Source: Nymphaea colorata
Taxonomy: Eukaryota > Streptophyta > Magnoliopsida > Nymphaeales > Nymphaeaceae
Assembly (NCBI RefSeq): GCF_008831285.2
Contig: NC_045142.1
Coordinates: 20,463,354-20,527,353 of the forward strand
DNA: 64,000 bases
Direction: 5' to 3'
In this document: positions 1-12,971 of the stretch, piece after piece
How the letters are laid out: each line of letters starts with the position of its first letter
How positions within the stretch are numbered: the stretch's first letter is position 1
Made by a program: the position numbers and the translations under genes
Notes under the pieces: model-generated
The model's database searches: none
The model's input: only the letters and a program-made list of their open reading frames with translations
Told to the model about the DNA's origin: nothing

Positions 1-1586
1 CTCATTGTAAGATTTCAGATGGCAAGGTCTGACTAACCAAAGTTAACCCTGCTTTTTGGCTGTGTGCAGATATTCTACATTGCTAGCTGGGAAGAGCCAT
101 GCCTCTTGTTTGTGAAAGTCATGTCTTCTTCATTGTTTAGTTGGTGATGCACGAAATGTTGGAAAACAGGTTATTTTTTAGGGAGGGCCATAAAACAAAC
201 TTTCTGATGACATCATGAAGACATTGAATTTGTGTATTCAATTCTTGAAGTATAATTGAAAGTTAAATACCTGACATGTTTCCATGAACGGGGCAACTAA
301 ATTGTCAAAGAATGACAGAGACATTATCCAGCTAGCACGTGAAATCAAGTCACCTACGTTTATTTTCCCTTCCATTTTCCCTACAGACCTGTCACGTACG
401 TTGATGCTATGCTAATGCTCTACTCAAACAAGAGAGGATCAAAGGGTGGAAGGACATGAATCGTGCTTCAAGGATTTGACAGGTGATGAGTCACTCTTTT
501 GGTATTCTGCGAGTTAGGAATTTTGGTTAAAGGGTCATTATATAATCTTAAAAAATTAATTTAGGTTGAATGATATTTTTAACATATTTTATATGATACT
601 TTTTTTTTTCAAAAAATTAATTGGCGGATAGCCCCTCCCCGCTCCCTAGCTCCACCCAACCATGACAATGTTTTTGACATTGGTAATGAGGATGATGTTT
701 GCATCCTAAAATTTTCATTGGTTTTGGAGTGCTCCAGAAAAATGAGGTTTTCTATTGAAAATGAGAGAGAAATGGACTCGCCCGCCGGTACAAGGATCGT
801 TTGTTTCCGGTGCCTTTACCGAGGGTAATCAGTCCAAAGGCTATGTTTATCCTTGATGCATTTCGTTTTGGCTTGAACATATTTTTCATTCTACATGTCA
901 TGTAATGTTTGAGAAAAAATGTTAAAAGTTTGATGTTTCAAACTTTTGAAAAGATTCTTGAAGAATTACTTGGGAATGTGAAATATTTTAGGGAAAACTA
1001 GAATTGAAAAATCTTTGTAAATATCATTTGGAAAGCTTGGAAAATCATTTGAAGTCATTTTAGTGTTCTCTTAAGATTTTAAGTAGGTTTGAGATTTTGT
1101 TCTAATTTGGTTACCACGTAGTTAGAGCTCCATCACATCTTGCTTAAGTTCTTTTAGAAATGTGATTGTGTTCGTAAGTGATATTAAGTGATTGTGAATG
1201 TATGAATGCATTGATCCTATATGATTAAAAGAGAAGGAAACATATATGATTAAAAGAGAATAAAACATTTCTACCACAACATTTATCTACAAACATTCCT
1301 ACCATAACATACATGTAAGATTTTTGTTTTGATAACTATCATATATAAAAGGAAAAGTTTTTGAAAATAGATTGGGGTTGTAAACCGTCAAACATGAATC
1401 CAACATTGGGTCAATACTTGATTTGTGGTCTTGATGAAGTCGGCAAATGAAAAATTAAAATCTAAAATGATAAGAAAAAAATATTAAAAGAATGAGAAAA
1501 AATGAAAGACTCGATCCCAAGAGAGATATAGGTAAAGAGAGAGAGAAATAGATTTTGAAAATCATAAAATCAAAGATTTAAAAGGA

Positions 1587-1588
<2 letters not shown>

Positions 1589-1627
<39 letters not shown>
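1589..1627. repeat. (AT)n microsatellite
   Basis: About 39 bases of uninterrupted AT dinucleotide repeat. It sits in a purine-rich stretch with several GAGAGA tracts on either side. Confidence 0.95.
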
Positions 1628-1628
<1 letters not shown>

Positions 1629-3733
1629 CCTTGGGAAAATGAGGTTTAAATCAAATAACAAAAAGAAGATCATTTTAAAAGAGAGAGAGATTTAAAAAAT
1701 GGAATACACGTATATATATTTATATATACGTATATGGGAGTTTGTAAAAGGATATGTTAAATCATAAAGAGAGAATGACAAAAAGAAATAATCATGTGCA
1801 CGCATACATATATAACACGTATATACGTACATGTCTTTATGAAAATAAAAATCAAAAAATGAAAAAAACCGACTTCAAGTTTTATGTGGCTGGAAGGGAG
1901 CTTGAACTCATCTAAGAGTCCAAAGTGAGTGTCCATGGCCACATTAAAGAGGGTATTTGGTTTTAAAAATCTTTTGGAAAACATGCTTCCAAATATGAAC
2001 ATAAAATCATATTATTTGCTTCAAGAAAATACATTTCTTCCACCATTTGGTATGGAAGAAAATAAAAAATACATGAAATGTGGAATGACGAAGCACTCAT
2101 TGGGGATCCTAATCGAGTGATTAAGAAATAAACTAAGCGTGAAAATGACATGAAGATGCACTTTAACATGTACAAATTCGTGGAGGGCTTTCTCGGGTTG
2201 GACAAGTCCCAACCTCAAAAATCAACACATGAATGAAGAAATCCCAACCCCAAGTGCTCATTCTCACCGTGCATTTGTTCATTAATTAAAGAAAAATTAG
2301 AATATCATACATGAACATCATTTCAAGCATATATAAGGGGGAAGACAATATAGCAAACATATTTTTGGAGATAAAATGAAGAAATATAATTTATTCCACC
2401 TTGCTCATACTCTCGATACACTCAAGATATAGCTCTTGATTCGAGATAAGAAATCATTTGAGCTTTCTTGCACAGTCATGGGGAGGTGGCAAGAGGAAAA
2501 GAGGAAATAGATGAAAATAAGAGGAAGATTACATATCTCAAATATGAATGATATTAGAAATGAGCTCTCTCTTTTGAATGACCTTAGAGTCGCTTAAGAT
2601 GAAGCTCTAAGATGATGAACCACCAAGGGATCCTTTTGTGCTTCTTTGAAGAGTTGTAGGTTGATGAAGTTTGCTCCCAAGGTTGGAGAAGAAGAGAGAA
2701 AATGAAAAGAAAGAGCAAAAGAAAATTTGGAATTTCAAGTGAGGAAGCACAAGAGGTTCCTTTATGGTTGGCTCATGCTCAAGAGGGAAGATTGTGTAGG
2801 TATTTTCCAAATAATAAAATAATGACATTTTTTTTGAAAAAATTTGGGGTGATAACATATGATTTGATGGACCAATCTCTATGTCCTGCTTATGTATAAG
2901 AAATTTATTTGACAAGAACAATGTTTTGAAACTTGTTTCTACATAAAAAAGTAAAATTTTTACTTGAGACGTTAACGTAAGAGATTGATATTTTAATATA
3001 TTAATTATAAGCAAAATTTATGCTAGAATTTTATGGTTTACAACTTTCTTAGCACTACAAGACGTATTCGTAGAACATTATCTGTAAGTCTTTAGGTACA
3101 TGGCTCTTAGAAAGTGTTTATAGCGTAGCAACAATTTATAATAGTACTTTTAAAAACGGTTTTTAATCATCCAGCCATATGATAACATATAGCAGTTAAC
3201 TGATTTAGATTTTATATATATATAAATCCTCTAGCCATTCAGACCTGCATTCAATAACCGCCATTGACGCAGTGCATTGAGAGAGTGATTAAATGCACTG
3301 GCCATGTATTGTAATGTTGGTGTGCTGTGAGAGGCTGAATTATTTTTCTATTCAAATCTGGATACACACTTAGATAATGAGATTAGATTCGATTTAGGAA
3401 ATTAATTTCTTTCCTTCCATGAAGGGTATTTTTGTTTTTTAAAAATATAGTTTGGTTTCTACTTTTTCAACTTAACCATCCTCCTTAAAATTGAATATCC
3501 ATTTGATTTCCATCCAAACAGGTCAAGTAGCTGACTATATTTTTTCCATCCGGTAACATCCAATGACAGGTGTGTGTGTACATTACAAACATTTTCTATT
3601 GATACAGAGTTTTTCAAAGCATTTAGCATCAGTTTTTGGAATTTGCATGACAGATTTGAAAAGGCTATCTGGCAAATTTACCAGCCAGCAGCTTTCAATT
3701 CTTCCCTCTTCACCACGATACAAGTAAGTATAT

Positions 3734-3738
<5 letters not shown>

Positions 3739-3775
<37 letters not shown>
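3739..3775. repeat. (TC)n microsatellite
   Basis: About 36 bases of TC dinucleotide repeat, preceded by a short TA run. A shorter CT run lies near 6238-6257. Confidence 0.95.
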
Positions 3776-3778
<3 letters not shown>

Positions 3779-6700
3779 CCATTAGTTCTAATGGAGACAC
3801 CTGGACGTTGCCATATTCCAGCAAACCACATCAACAAAAACAATGAACGGTTCTGTTTCACGGCAGCCTGTTTTCACTTAATCATCTATTTTAATCTTAA
3901 AATCGACAATACTTGCACTGGTTCAATTGCTAAACATATACATATTGGGACCGGAGCTTTTGAAGAGAGAAAAATCACACTTAGACGCATATTTTATGGA
4001 TCAAAATTGCTTTTTTTGGCTATTTTCTCGTTTCTGCTGTGTTGATGAAAACCAAGTTATTTTAACGTGCTTTTTTGAGCTGTTTATGTGCTTCCACTAG
4101 TTTCAAAAGCTCTTCTAAGATTCCCAGCATTTAGTCAAAACCAAAAACCGGCAGAAATCATTTGAGGCCAGAAAGGTGAAACTGAGCCCTTGAGACAGCC
4201 GGTGGCAACTGTAGGTTTTCTGGGATGTTAGGCATCAATTGCTGCTGCATTTTGATTAGATTTTTGGAATCTTTTATTGAAACTTGCTCGCTGCTATTAG
4301 GCCTACAGTTTCCCTTTAAAAATTTGCATAAACGTACAGTTGACAGGTGTCAGATTCGGGGTAGAAGTCGATTTTGGTAGGTTATTTTTCTCCCTAAAAA
4401 GGTAACCAGCCAGACGAAATGTTTTTTATTTTTTATTTTTATTCCTCTTTTAAACAGGGTAGGATCAGAAGTAAAAAGAAGTAAATGGTGACTTTAATCA
4501 GAGATGTCTATTGAACCCAAATCCAATAGCCTAAATGATCCCTTTATTATCAAGAAGGAATCTGTTCGGTGTTATATAAATTTTTATGTGTTGTTTAGTG
4601 ATGTATAAAGATGCGTCAATCTTTTACAAGTTTCTTATCATTACTATTGCATCAAATATCTCCCTCTCCCACCTGGATTAAGTACCTACTTTCAACACAG
4701 GATCTCTAGGACCATGTTTAGGGGCCGACTTAATGTTGGACCATATTATTTAAATTGGTGCTGCCAGCTTCATAAATCAAAACCATAACTTTCGCTTGTT
4801 GATGGATACAAAAAAATGGTGAGCTGAATGCTGCTTTTAAATCTTTGAATTCTAATTAATGAAACAAGAAACATAATTAAATAAGAGAAACAAAATAGGA
4901 AATTGAATGGTAAGAAAGAATTTCAATAGGGCATATTCTGTTTTGATCAATAGAAATAAGAAGTTCAGCTGAAAAACAAAAAGAACATTCAAGCTGGGGG
5001 ACAATGTGCCCAAAAAACCATCCAGCAGCGGAATGTCCATTCCCAAAAAGAGTAACTTCTGAAAAAAGGATTGTGGGCAAAAAAAGGGTTCAGTCACCTA
5101 GAAAAGGGAAAATAAGCTCTCATTATAGCATAGAAAGATCCTTTCCATATGAATGGACTGTCTTTAGCACATATAAGGAATCATTACCTTCATTTTTTTT
5201 TCTTTTAAACGCAAAGAACTGACATGAAAATTTGATTTGAAGGACTATTACTTGTAGATGCATGAAAATTACTTAGTGATAGTGAAAAAACAGATGTAGT
5301 TTGATCTCTTGAACGTATAAAGTAACTTTCCCTTGCATCATAATAATGACCACAACGACTGACTTGTCATGAAAACAATAGGGATATTAATGGAGAATGT
5401 TTACATGATAGAACATCGATTATAGATTAAAAATAACAAGTATAAAGAAGAAACAAAGCATCACGACATGCAACCTGAAAAAGAGAAGACAAGATAGGCG
5501 AAGGATGAATATTCATTTTCACCTTATCTCACAAAAGGAAATGACAACTCTATGACTCCTCCCATGCCTAAGTTGTACCTAATGTGCAAACTGGAACATT
5601 ATAAAAAACCAACCGCAAGTTTCATTTATATTCTTGGTTGATAAATAATTTTCACTCTTTTTTTAGAAGCCAATGTGGAGTAAGATCAAAACTTCCAGTG
5701 GAAACTGTCACAGTATCAAAACTGTCAGTTCTGTGCCATCTGACAGTTCCAAAAGCACCAATCACATTTCTCAGTTTGCACAAAAATTGACTTCGAGATG
5801 CCATGAAATTGGTATTAGCATAGCACAAACATCCACTGGACCTACGTTGAGAAGACATAACTTGCTTATCAAACAAGGATGAACTTGGAAGGCTTCTTGA
5901 AGATATTGCAGCGAAGTGCAATAACACTCTGCAGTGGAAAACAGAGGGAGGTGTGGGCTGATATAGGTCATTGCATATACTAAGAACATGGACTAAGAAT
6001 ACCAAGTTGTATTAGTTCATCATCTCTCTCAAGATCAATGGTAACAAACAGCATGGTAGTTAGTTGCATTGCTAGCATTACTCAAGCTGCAAAGGCCTCG
6101 TACAAAGAAACTTTTGGAAATCAATAACATCCTAACATTACAAAAGATCAGAGGCCCTCAACATAAATAGAACCAACAACTGGCTACCTAAAAGTATCGC
6201 TGGTCAGACCAACAGTGCCCAACCACTTGAAGCTCTCTCCCTATCTCTCTCTCTCTAATCTTTGTGAAATTAATGCATAAGTGATGAACTAAAGTAGCTG
6301 AAGAATTTGAACAACCTGCTTAAGAAAGAATATAAGCTGGACATGCTTCGTCATAACATAGTCAGATTGGCATGTTACAATTCAGTTAACTATTTATCAA
6401 GGTCACAAACATCATAACATAATAAAGAATCTTGTTGTTAGATCCTAAGAGCACAAATAAGTTGAACGTATCTAACCGTGCAATGCCTAACACATCAAGG
6501 GATGAAAGATCTATTTTAGTTTGGGGAAGTTGTGGTCATTTTAAGTTGTTGGTGAAATCAAGTGAAGGTTTCTGCAGTTTTTAGGAAAGACAGCAATGTT
6601 TTCAAGTTTTTACATGTGAACTACCTGAACGTCAATACTTTACATACGCTCCCACCAATCATTTCCAGAATCCTTTCTGTGTTGTGTAATAAAATCCTAA

Positions 6701-7514
6701 TGTCTTCCTCAACAGCGTGTTTCTTGTTTAGGCAATCCATGTGCTGGGCGAGTTTTTGGCATTTCCTGGAGGACTATGCTTATACAAAAAGAAAATTACT
6801 GGAAGTTTGAGAGGAGATAAAGTATACAAAAAGAAGTTTCATGGAAGTTTGACAGGAGAGAAAGTTACAGTTGGTGGGGAAGCTTCGCATGCAATATGTG
6901 GCTAAGACACTTGGCCCATGTTAAAATTCCAGCACAGAGAAGGATGAGTGAAGTGGATAAGAATGTAATAGGTAGAAGGATAATGCCATTTCTCTGTTCA
7001 CCTGTAATATTTTTGATGAAAATTTTCCTTTGGGAAGAGGGGAAACAAAAACAGTTGGAGTTTTATTCTTGATCTCTCAGCTATGTGCTGTGGGCCGTGG
7101 CTATGTTTTGTTACTATGGCTGTTCTAAAACTTGGTACACAATCCCCCAAATGGTATGCGGGAAGTAGCCCAGGTGATATGTCATGGTAAACCAATTGCC
7201 AAAAATGCAAGAAAAAATTACAAAACGGCGTCAACTAATGGGATAACATCAAATGACCGCCCCCTTTTCACTAACAACAAAATAAGCCATCAATTTTCCT
7301 ATCAAACTCTCAAACATCCACCACAAATCAAATGAAAAAAAATTCCTCTTTTATAGAACCCGAGCTACTAACACGAGGACAAAAGCACAGGCCAAACCCA
7401 AGGATGATATTTCTGCAATGTTTTAGATCATACATTATGAGATACCTGTTAGGTATGAAACACCCTATAATTATACTGAAATGTTTTAGGAAATAGCCAT
7501 TGATGAAAGCCCTA

Positions 7515-7622
<108 letters not shown>

Positions 7623-7744
7623 TTAGTTAAGGTTCTCAAAATGGAAAAGTAGAAATAATTAAAACTAAGAAGTGATTAGAAGGTGGCACCAACGTTTCAA
7701 CTGTAGTTATTGAATTTTAATTCAAGAATCCCTTTCTGCACCAA

Positions 7745-8575
7745 TGTAATCACCCCAAATTTTTCCAAAATGCTACGCTATTCTACCAAAACACAAAACC
7801 CAATTTTTGGGATCCAAATTAGATCCAAAACCCAAGTTCACATCCAAATAAAGCATTTCAAACTCAAAATTCAAATCAAGTTCAAAACGACACAATTTGA
7901 GGTCGCACATGTATGGAACTTCCTTTGTTTTAAGGATTCATTCTCACGCCAAAACAAGTTTTTAAACCCAAGTCGCACGCTCAAACAAGTTGACAATTGA
8001 TTGAACCAAAATCGGATTGGGACGAGCCGGAGTAGCTCGAAATGGAGACGACCACCCATTTGTAAAAAAAAAAACCATTTTTTAAATAACAAAATAATAA
8101 TTTTTTATTTTACAGAACCCTTATTTATTTTATATCATTTTATTAATTTTAAAGTTAAAAAGATTGCGTTTTTGTGTTCTCGCGCACCCGAGCGCATCAC
8201 GCAAGAGCGACCGCGTGTGCCACGCGCGGGCGCACACCCTCAAGCCCGTTTTCGCGCTGGTGTGTGTTGTCAAACCTCATTTTTCTTCGAACATCGACCA
8301 TTAGAGGGTGACTTTGATCTTTTAAAGTGGATTAGCCCTGCTTACACCTCAAAAAAAGGATTTACAAGCCTAATGGCCAATCATATTCATTTCAAACCTA
8401 TTTCTTTTAAAAAAAAAATGAAAATAATTCAAAATTGTTTGAAATTCGTACAAAAATGTTATGAATTCAAAAAATTTGAATTTTGAGTTTTAGCTCCAAA
8501 ACTCTCTATAAAACCTCATTTTCCTCCCTCTTAGGTAATGAGCAAGCCTTTGGAGAAGCTCTAGTGCATTCTCAC
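7745..8575 (+). repeat. Probable truncated gypsy-type LTR
   Basis: The block starts TGTAATCACCCCAAATTTTT, which resembles the start of Tat/Ogre-type gypsy LTRs. It is AT-rich except for a sharp CpG-rich patch at about 8168-8260. A TATA-like TCTATAAAA lies at about 8505, as in an LTR promoter. A TGGCGACTCT string at about 7597 resembles the tRNA-Arg primer site of Tat/Ogre elements but lies upstream of the proposed start, which does not fit a simple order. The block runs into the assembly gap, so neither the 3' end nor a partner LTR can be seen. The assignment is inference from general appearance. Confidence 0.35.
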
Positions 8576-8675
8576 NNNNNNNNNNNNNNNNNNNNNNNNN
8601 NNNNNNNNNNNNNNNNNNNNNNNNNNNNNNNNNNNNNNNNNNNNNNNNNNNNNNNNNNNNNNNNNNNNNNNNNNN
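8576..8675. other. Assembly gap (100 N)
   Basis: Exactly 100 N, the usual placeholder for a gap of unknown size. The end of element A's reverse transcriptase, its RNase H and its 3' LTR are missing here, along with the junction to the LTR-like block on the left. Confidence 0.99.
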
Positions 8676-9477
8676 AGTTCGCAGAGATCCTTCACCTTGA
8701 ATTCTTGATGCAACATACCCTTAACATAAGATATATGTGAATAAGAATTCCCAGTTATAACAATATCACCTACATATATAAGTAACCAAGTGGTAGCTTC
8801 TCCGGTATGATATATAAACAAGGAATGATGGAGAGAGCTTCGTAGAAAACCAACTTGTTGTATATGATGAGAAAACCGATCGAACCATGATCTAGAAGCT
8901 TGCTTCAGCCCATATAAAGACTTGCGTAACTTACAAACCCATTTGTGAGGATCATGACTAGTGTAGCAGGGAGGTTGCTCCATGTATACCTCTTCCTTAA
9001 GAATCCCATGAAGAAAATCATTTTTGACGTCTAACTGGTAAAGGGACCATCCATATGAGACTGCAAGAGAAATAATCACACGTATTGTACCCATCTTGAT
9101 AACAGGACTGAATGTTTCATCATAATCTTCCCCATACTGCTGAGTGAAACCACACGCCACAAGACTTTCTTTATGTCGATCAATGCTACCATCTAGCTTA
9201 TACTTCAGTTTGTAAACCATTTGGAGCCCACAACATTCTTATCATCTGGACGAGGGACAATCTGCCAAGTCTGACACTCATGCAAGGCTGCCATTTCTTC
9301 ATTCATAGCTTCAACCCAACATTTTCCTTACTCGCATGTTGATAGGATTTAGGTTCCACCTTTTTGCTCACTTCTGTTATAAACAACTGAAAATCTAAAG
9401 AAAAGTTGTTATAACTCACCCATCGATCAATGGGATGTCGCACATGTTGTGATTGACGTGGGACTGCAGTAGGAGCT
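8676..9477 (-). pseudogene. Element A reverse transcriptase fragment (copia)
   Basis: This is the C-terminal side of the pol gene of element A, a Ty1/copia retrotransposon read on the minus strand. Reverse transcriptase motifs are clear: ARGFTQQYGEDYDETFSPV-like (here ACGFTQQ), YQLDVKNDFLHG, YMEQPPCY, and LYGLKQASRSWFDRF. The catalytic YVDD box reads YVGD, so the polymerase should be dead. The frame breaks near 9223; upstream codons continue in another frame to 9477. The fragment ends at the GAGCT target site into which element B inserted, and the matching upstream part resumes at 19566. The left end is lost in the gap. Confidence 0.9.
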
Positions 9478-9880
9478 TGTTAAGGATATGACTATCACAC
9501 GAGAAGATCAAGGAGATGTGGATAGATCTATCACTCGAGAAAATCAAGGGGATGTGGATAGATCTATCACTCGAGAAAATCAAGGAGATGTGGATAGATC
9601 TATCACTCGAGAAAATCAAGGAGATACAGATCAAGCCACTATCCAAGGAAGCAAGTGTCGGATGGATCAGCACAAGGGAAAATCAATCCCTACAAAATCT
9701 GCAGATAAAGATCTTGTAAACCATGAAATCTCTATAAATAGAACCTCTCAATCTCACGGTAATAGATGAGAGATTGAGAGAGGATTGATTTTCTACCATG
9801 GACGTAGACTCTTCAAAGAGTCGAACCACGTTAATTATTTTTGCCCAAATTCCTCTTCTCTATATCTTATTATTTTTACA
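9478..9880 (+). repeat. Element B 5' LTR
   Basis: 403 bp, TG...CA ends. U3 carries a 36-bp tandem repeat (about three units from 9510 to 9625), each unit holding the palindrome GATAGATCTATC and a CTCGAG. A TATAAATAG box lies near 9733. The 3' LTR has one repeat unit fewer. Confidence 0.93.
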
Positions 9881-9892
9881 TGGTATCAGAGC
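9881..9892 (+). promoter_or_regulatory. Element B primer-binding site (initiator tRNA-Met)
   Basis: TGGTATCAGAGC directly follows the 5' LTR. It is the standard plant copia priming site for minus-strand synthesis, complementary to the 3' end of initiator tRNA-Met. Confidence 0.95.
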
Positions 9893-9924
9893 CATCGGCT
9901 GAATCTTGCTGAAACGTTACTGCT

Positions 9925-10905
9925 ATGACAACCCAAAGCAACACTAGTATGTCTCCAATGCAATCGGTAATCAGCTTTCTCGTTCTTCCAGCACCCACAA
10001 GTCTGCAACACTTCCTTGCTGTGAAGCTGTCAACAGACAATTATTTGTTGTGGGAATCTCAGTTCATTCCACTTCTCAAAAGCTGTGGATTGATGGGATA
10101 TGCTGACGGCACAAATAAGTGTCCTAAAAAATTTCTTCCTGCTGAAAAAGGCAAGGAACCAGAGCTAAATCCGACATATATAGAATGGGAAAAGATGGAT
10201 CAACTGCTGCTTGGGTGGCTTATTTCTTCTCTCTCAGACGTTGTGCATAGTCAAATAGTGGGATTGAGGACATCCCATGAGGTATGGAGTACCTTGAGAT
10301 GCATGTATGCAGCCCACTCTCGTTCCCAAATACAACGTCTTCGTGCTCAACTTCAATCCATAAGAAAAGGTACATATTCCATTGCAACTTATTTCCATAA
10401 AGTAAAAGGCATTGCGCATCAGTTAGCATTGGCATCTAAGCCAGTAGAGAACGACGATCTGGTATCTTACATTCTTGCTGGTCTTCCCGCTCATGAGTAT
10501 GGAGCTTTGAGGAGCTCCTTGAACACACGAGTTGAGCAAATTGAGCTAGAAGAGCTCCTTGGTCTTATCTTGATTCATGAAGCTCAATGTGAAGCAAATG
10601 AACCTGAGAATGATGCAGTGCATATTGCCAATATTGCATATGGCAATCAACAAATAAACAGAGGGTACTCAAGCAGGCCTTTCAATCGACGAGGTCGTGG
10701 AAATAAAAATCTGAATTCTGACTGAACTGGAGCAAGTCGCTCAGTAGTCTGCCACGGGTGTGGGAATCCAGGTCATATGGTTACAAATTGTCGCACCATC
10801 TGTCAAGGATTCCGGCAACCAGGCCACAGTGCTCTGCGTTGCAAGGAATATCGGTTTCTCAAAGATGAGCCACCACAGGTCAATGCTGCTATAGCTGAAT
10901 CCGAA
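9925..10905 (+). pseudogene. Element B gag, interrupted
   Basis: Encodes the capsid-like Gag of a copia element. The first open frame gives 266 residues from ATG 9925. It has the copia capsid pattern (KLSTDNYLLWESQ near residue 33, then LLGWLISSLSD and EVWSTLRCMY), ending with a basic RGRGNKN stretch. A TGA at 10723-10725 interrupts the same frame, and the zinc-knuckle region follows: CHGCGNPGHMVTNC is a complete CCHC knuckle. A second knuckle, CQGFRQPGHSALRC, has lost its second cysteine. The TGA is a likely C-to-T change of an arginine CGA. The start follows the primer site by about 30 bases. Confidence 0.88.
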
Positions 10906-12757
10906 GAGATAGAGAGTGCATGGTATCCAGATTCAGGGGCAACTCATCATGTCACCGCTGATTTAAACAACTTAACAACAAATTCATACTACAAAGGCAA
11001 AAGTCAACTCAAAATAGGTAATGGGACAGGTTTGTTCATATCGTCCATTGGAAATTCTTCCTTTAAGGTTTACAATACAGTTTTTCGTACATGTGCCATC
11101 AATTTCGAAAAACTTACTTTCGGTCCAACAGTTTACTAAAGATAATGGTGCAATATTTGAGTTTCACTATGACAAATGATTTGTTAAGGATTGCAAGACT
11201 GGGCAAGCTCTTCTTCAAGGAAAAACTAAAGGTGGACTCTATCAGGTGGAGCTACAAAAGCCGTCCTGCATACCCACGACTCTTGTAGGAGAACGAACCA
11301 CTAGTGACGCTTGGCATCATCGGTTGGGACATCCATGCATGAAAGTAGTTAGTCATATTTTATCTAAGTTTGGTTTGCCTGTGTTTCGCCAAGACTCTAA
11401 TAAAGTTTGTGAAGCATGCCAGTTAGGAAAAAGTCATGCCTTACCTTTTCATTCATCTGAAAATACAGTGGAAGCACCTCTTGAATTGATTTTTCGGATG
11501 TTTGGGGACCAGCCCCAGTTGCTTCTTTACATGGGTATCGTTATTATGTTACTTTTGTGTATGCTTTTTCTCGCTACACTTGGATATTCATTATCAGAAA
11601 TAAATCAGATGTGTTGCCTGTTTTTCAAACGTTTCAGAAGCAAGTAGAAAACAAATTTGAGTGCAGCATTAAATCTTTTCAAAGTGATTGGGGTGGGGAA
11701 TATCGATCATTGCACTCTTATCTCAAACTTCAACGCATTGAACATAGAATCTCTTGTCCTCACACTCATGAACAGAATAGAAGTGCTGAACGGAAACACA
11801 AACATATAGTGGAAACTGGGCTTACACTCATGGCTCATGCCGGTGTCCCGCAACAGTTTTGGGATTTTGCTTTCACTACCGTAGTCTATCAAATTAATTG
11901 TATGCCTTCTCCTACAATAAAAATGCAATCACCATATCATGTTTTATTCAAACGACCACCTCATTACCAATTTATGAAGGTTTTTGGTTGTGCCTGTTTT
12001 CCTTATGTTCAACCTTACAATGCTCACAAATTGCAGTTTCGCTCAGCCAAATGTGTTTTTTTGGGCTATAGCAGTCAACACAAAGGTTACCTATGCTATG
12101 ACAAACAAACTCAGAAACTCATGGTGAATCGCAATGTGATCTTTGATGAAGAAGTTTTTCCTTTCAAAACTGCCTTAATCACAAAATCGTCGGATCTTCC
12201 TACAACCACTATGTCAGTACCTATTTCTTTACCATTCTCTCCTTCCCCATCACCTCCCATTCTCCCACAACCGACCCCCTTACCCCCACCACAACATCCA
12301 TCTTCTCTTCCTCTTCCTAATCCGACTCCCACCAGTGATCTTCAACCTTGCCCTTCACCCGATCTAGCTCCTACTGATCTTCCACCGCCCGTTCCATCAC
12401 AAACTTCTTCCATCACTCGCTCTCACCATATGCTCACTAGGTCCCAAACCAGCTCTCTTAAACCCAAGGTTTATACCTCTTCCCTGCACCCCATTCCCCA
12501 TGCTCTTGCAGTACAACTTCATCAAGAAATCGAGCCCACTTGTTTTTCCCAGGCTATGAAACATGCGCCTTGGCGACAGGCTATGGATCAAGAGTTTCAT
12601 GCTCTCCTCCAAAATCAGACATGGACATTGGTTGATGTTCCCAAGCAACTAGTCTTGTGGATACAAAATGGATCTACAAAATCAAATGCAAACCAGGTGG
12701 TTCCATTGAGCGTCACAAGGCTCGTTTGGTTGCTCGAGGTTTCACCCAGGAGGTTGG
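10906..12757 (+). pseudogene. Element B pol, 5' half: protease, integrase, start of RT
   Basis: Copia pol in order. The aspartic protease has WYPDSGATHHVTADL (about 10921). The pre-integrase zinc region has HHRLGHP (about 11320) and CEACQLGKSHALPF. The integrase core has FQSDWGGEY (about 11680) and SAERKHKHIVE (about 11790), and its C-terminal domain has VFGCACFPYVQPY and KCVFLGYSS. A proline/serine-rich linker follows, then the RT start with TWTLVDVP. Frameshifts occur near 11140, 11250 and 11560, and another in the RT start near 12640. The reading stops at 12757 because element C is inserted inside the conserved RT stretch RGFTQEVG. The sequence resumes at 17877. Confidence 0.88.
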
Positions 12758-12971
12758 TGTGAGAATCTTCACTAAAACACCACCGAATTACAAGAGATGC
12801 CACCACTTAGGCGTGAAGACATAAAAACAAAGTGGATCGGGTCTAAACAGACCCGATCCCCTTACACTTATACGTACAGACTTAACACAAGACATAAAAA
12901 CAAAGTGGATCGGGTCTGAACAGACCCGATCCAGACCCGATCCCCTCACACTTATACATACAGACTTAACA
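12758..12971 (-). repeat. Element C 3' LTR, internally deleted
   Basis: 214 bp against 391 bp in the partner LTR at 17486-17876. The missing 177 bp lie between two AAT trinucleotides, so the deletion joined short direct repeats. Both LTRs keep an internal duplication, giving two copies of the ATCGGGTCTG palindrome block. The polypurine tract TTGAGGGGGGC (minus strand) borders the LTR at 12972-12983. Confidence 0.92.

Noticed and set aside
3583-3861. Minus frame with an (RE)n run
   Set aside because: Translation of the (TC)n microsatellite.
5652-6005. 117-codon minus-strand frame
   Set aside because: No recognisable motif, overlapped by other frames, no supporting splice sites or neighbours.
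8576-8675. Open frames spanning the gap
   Set aside because: They exist only because N was translated as X.
9488-9769. Repetitive open frame with 12-residue units (ITRENQGDVDRS) in the element B LTR
   Set aside because: It is the 36-bp U3 minisatellite read as protein. The unit is a multiple of three, so the frame stays open by chance, and it lies inside an LTR.
12111-12332. Glycine-rich minus frame opposite the element B proline-rich linker
   Set aside because: Antisense shadow of the integrase-RT linker of element B.
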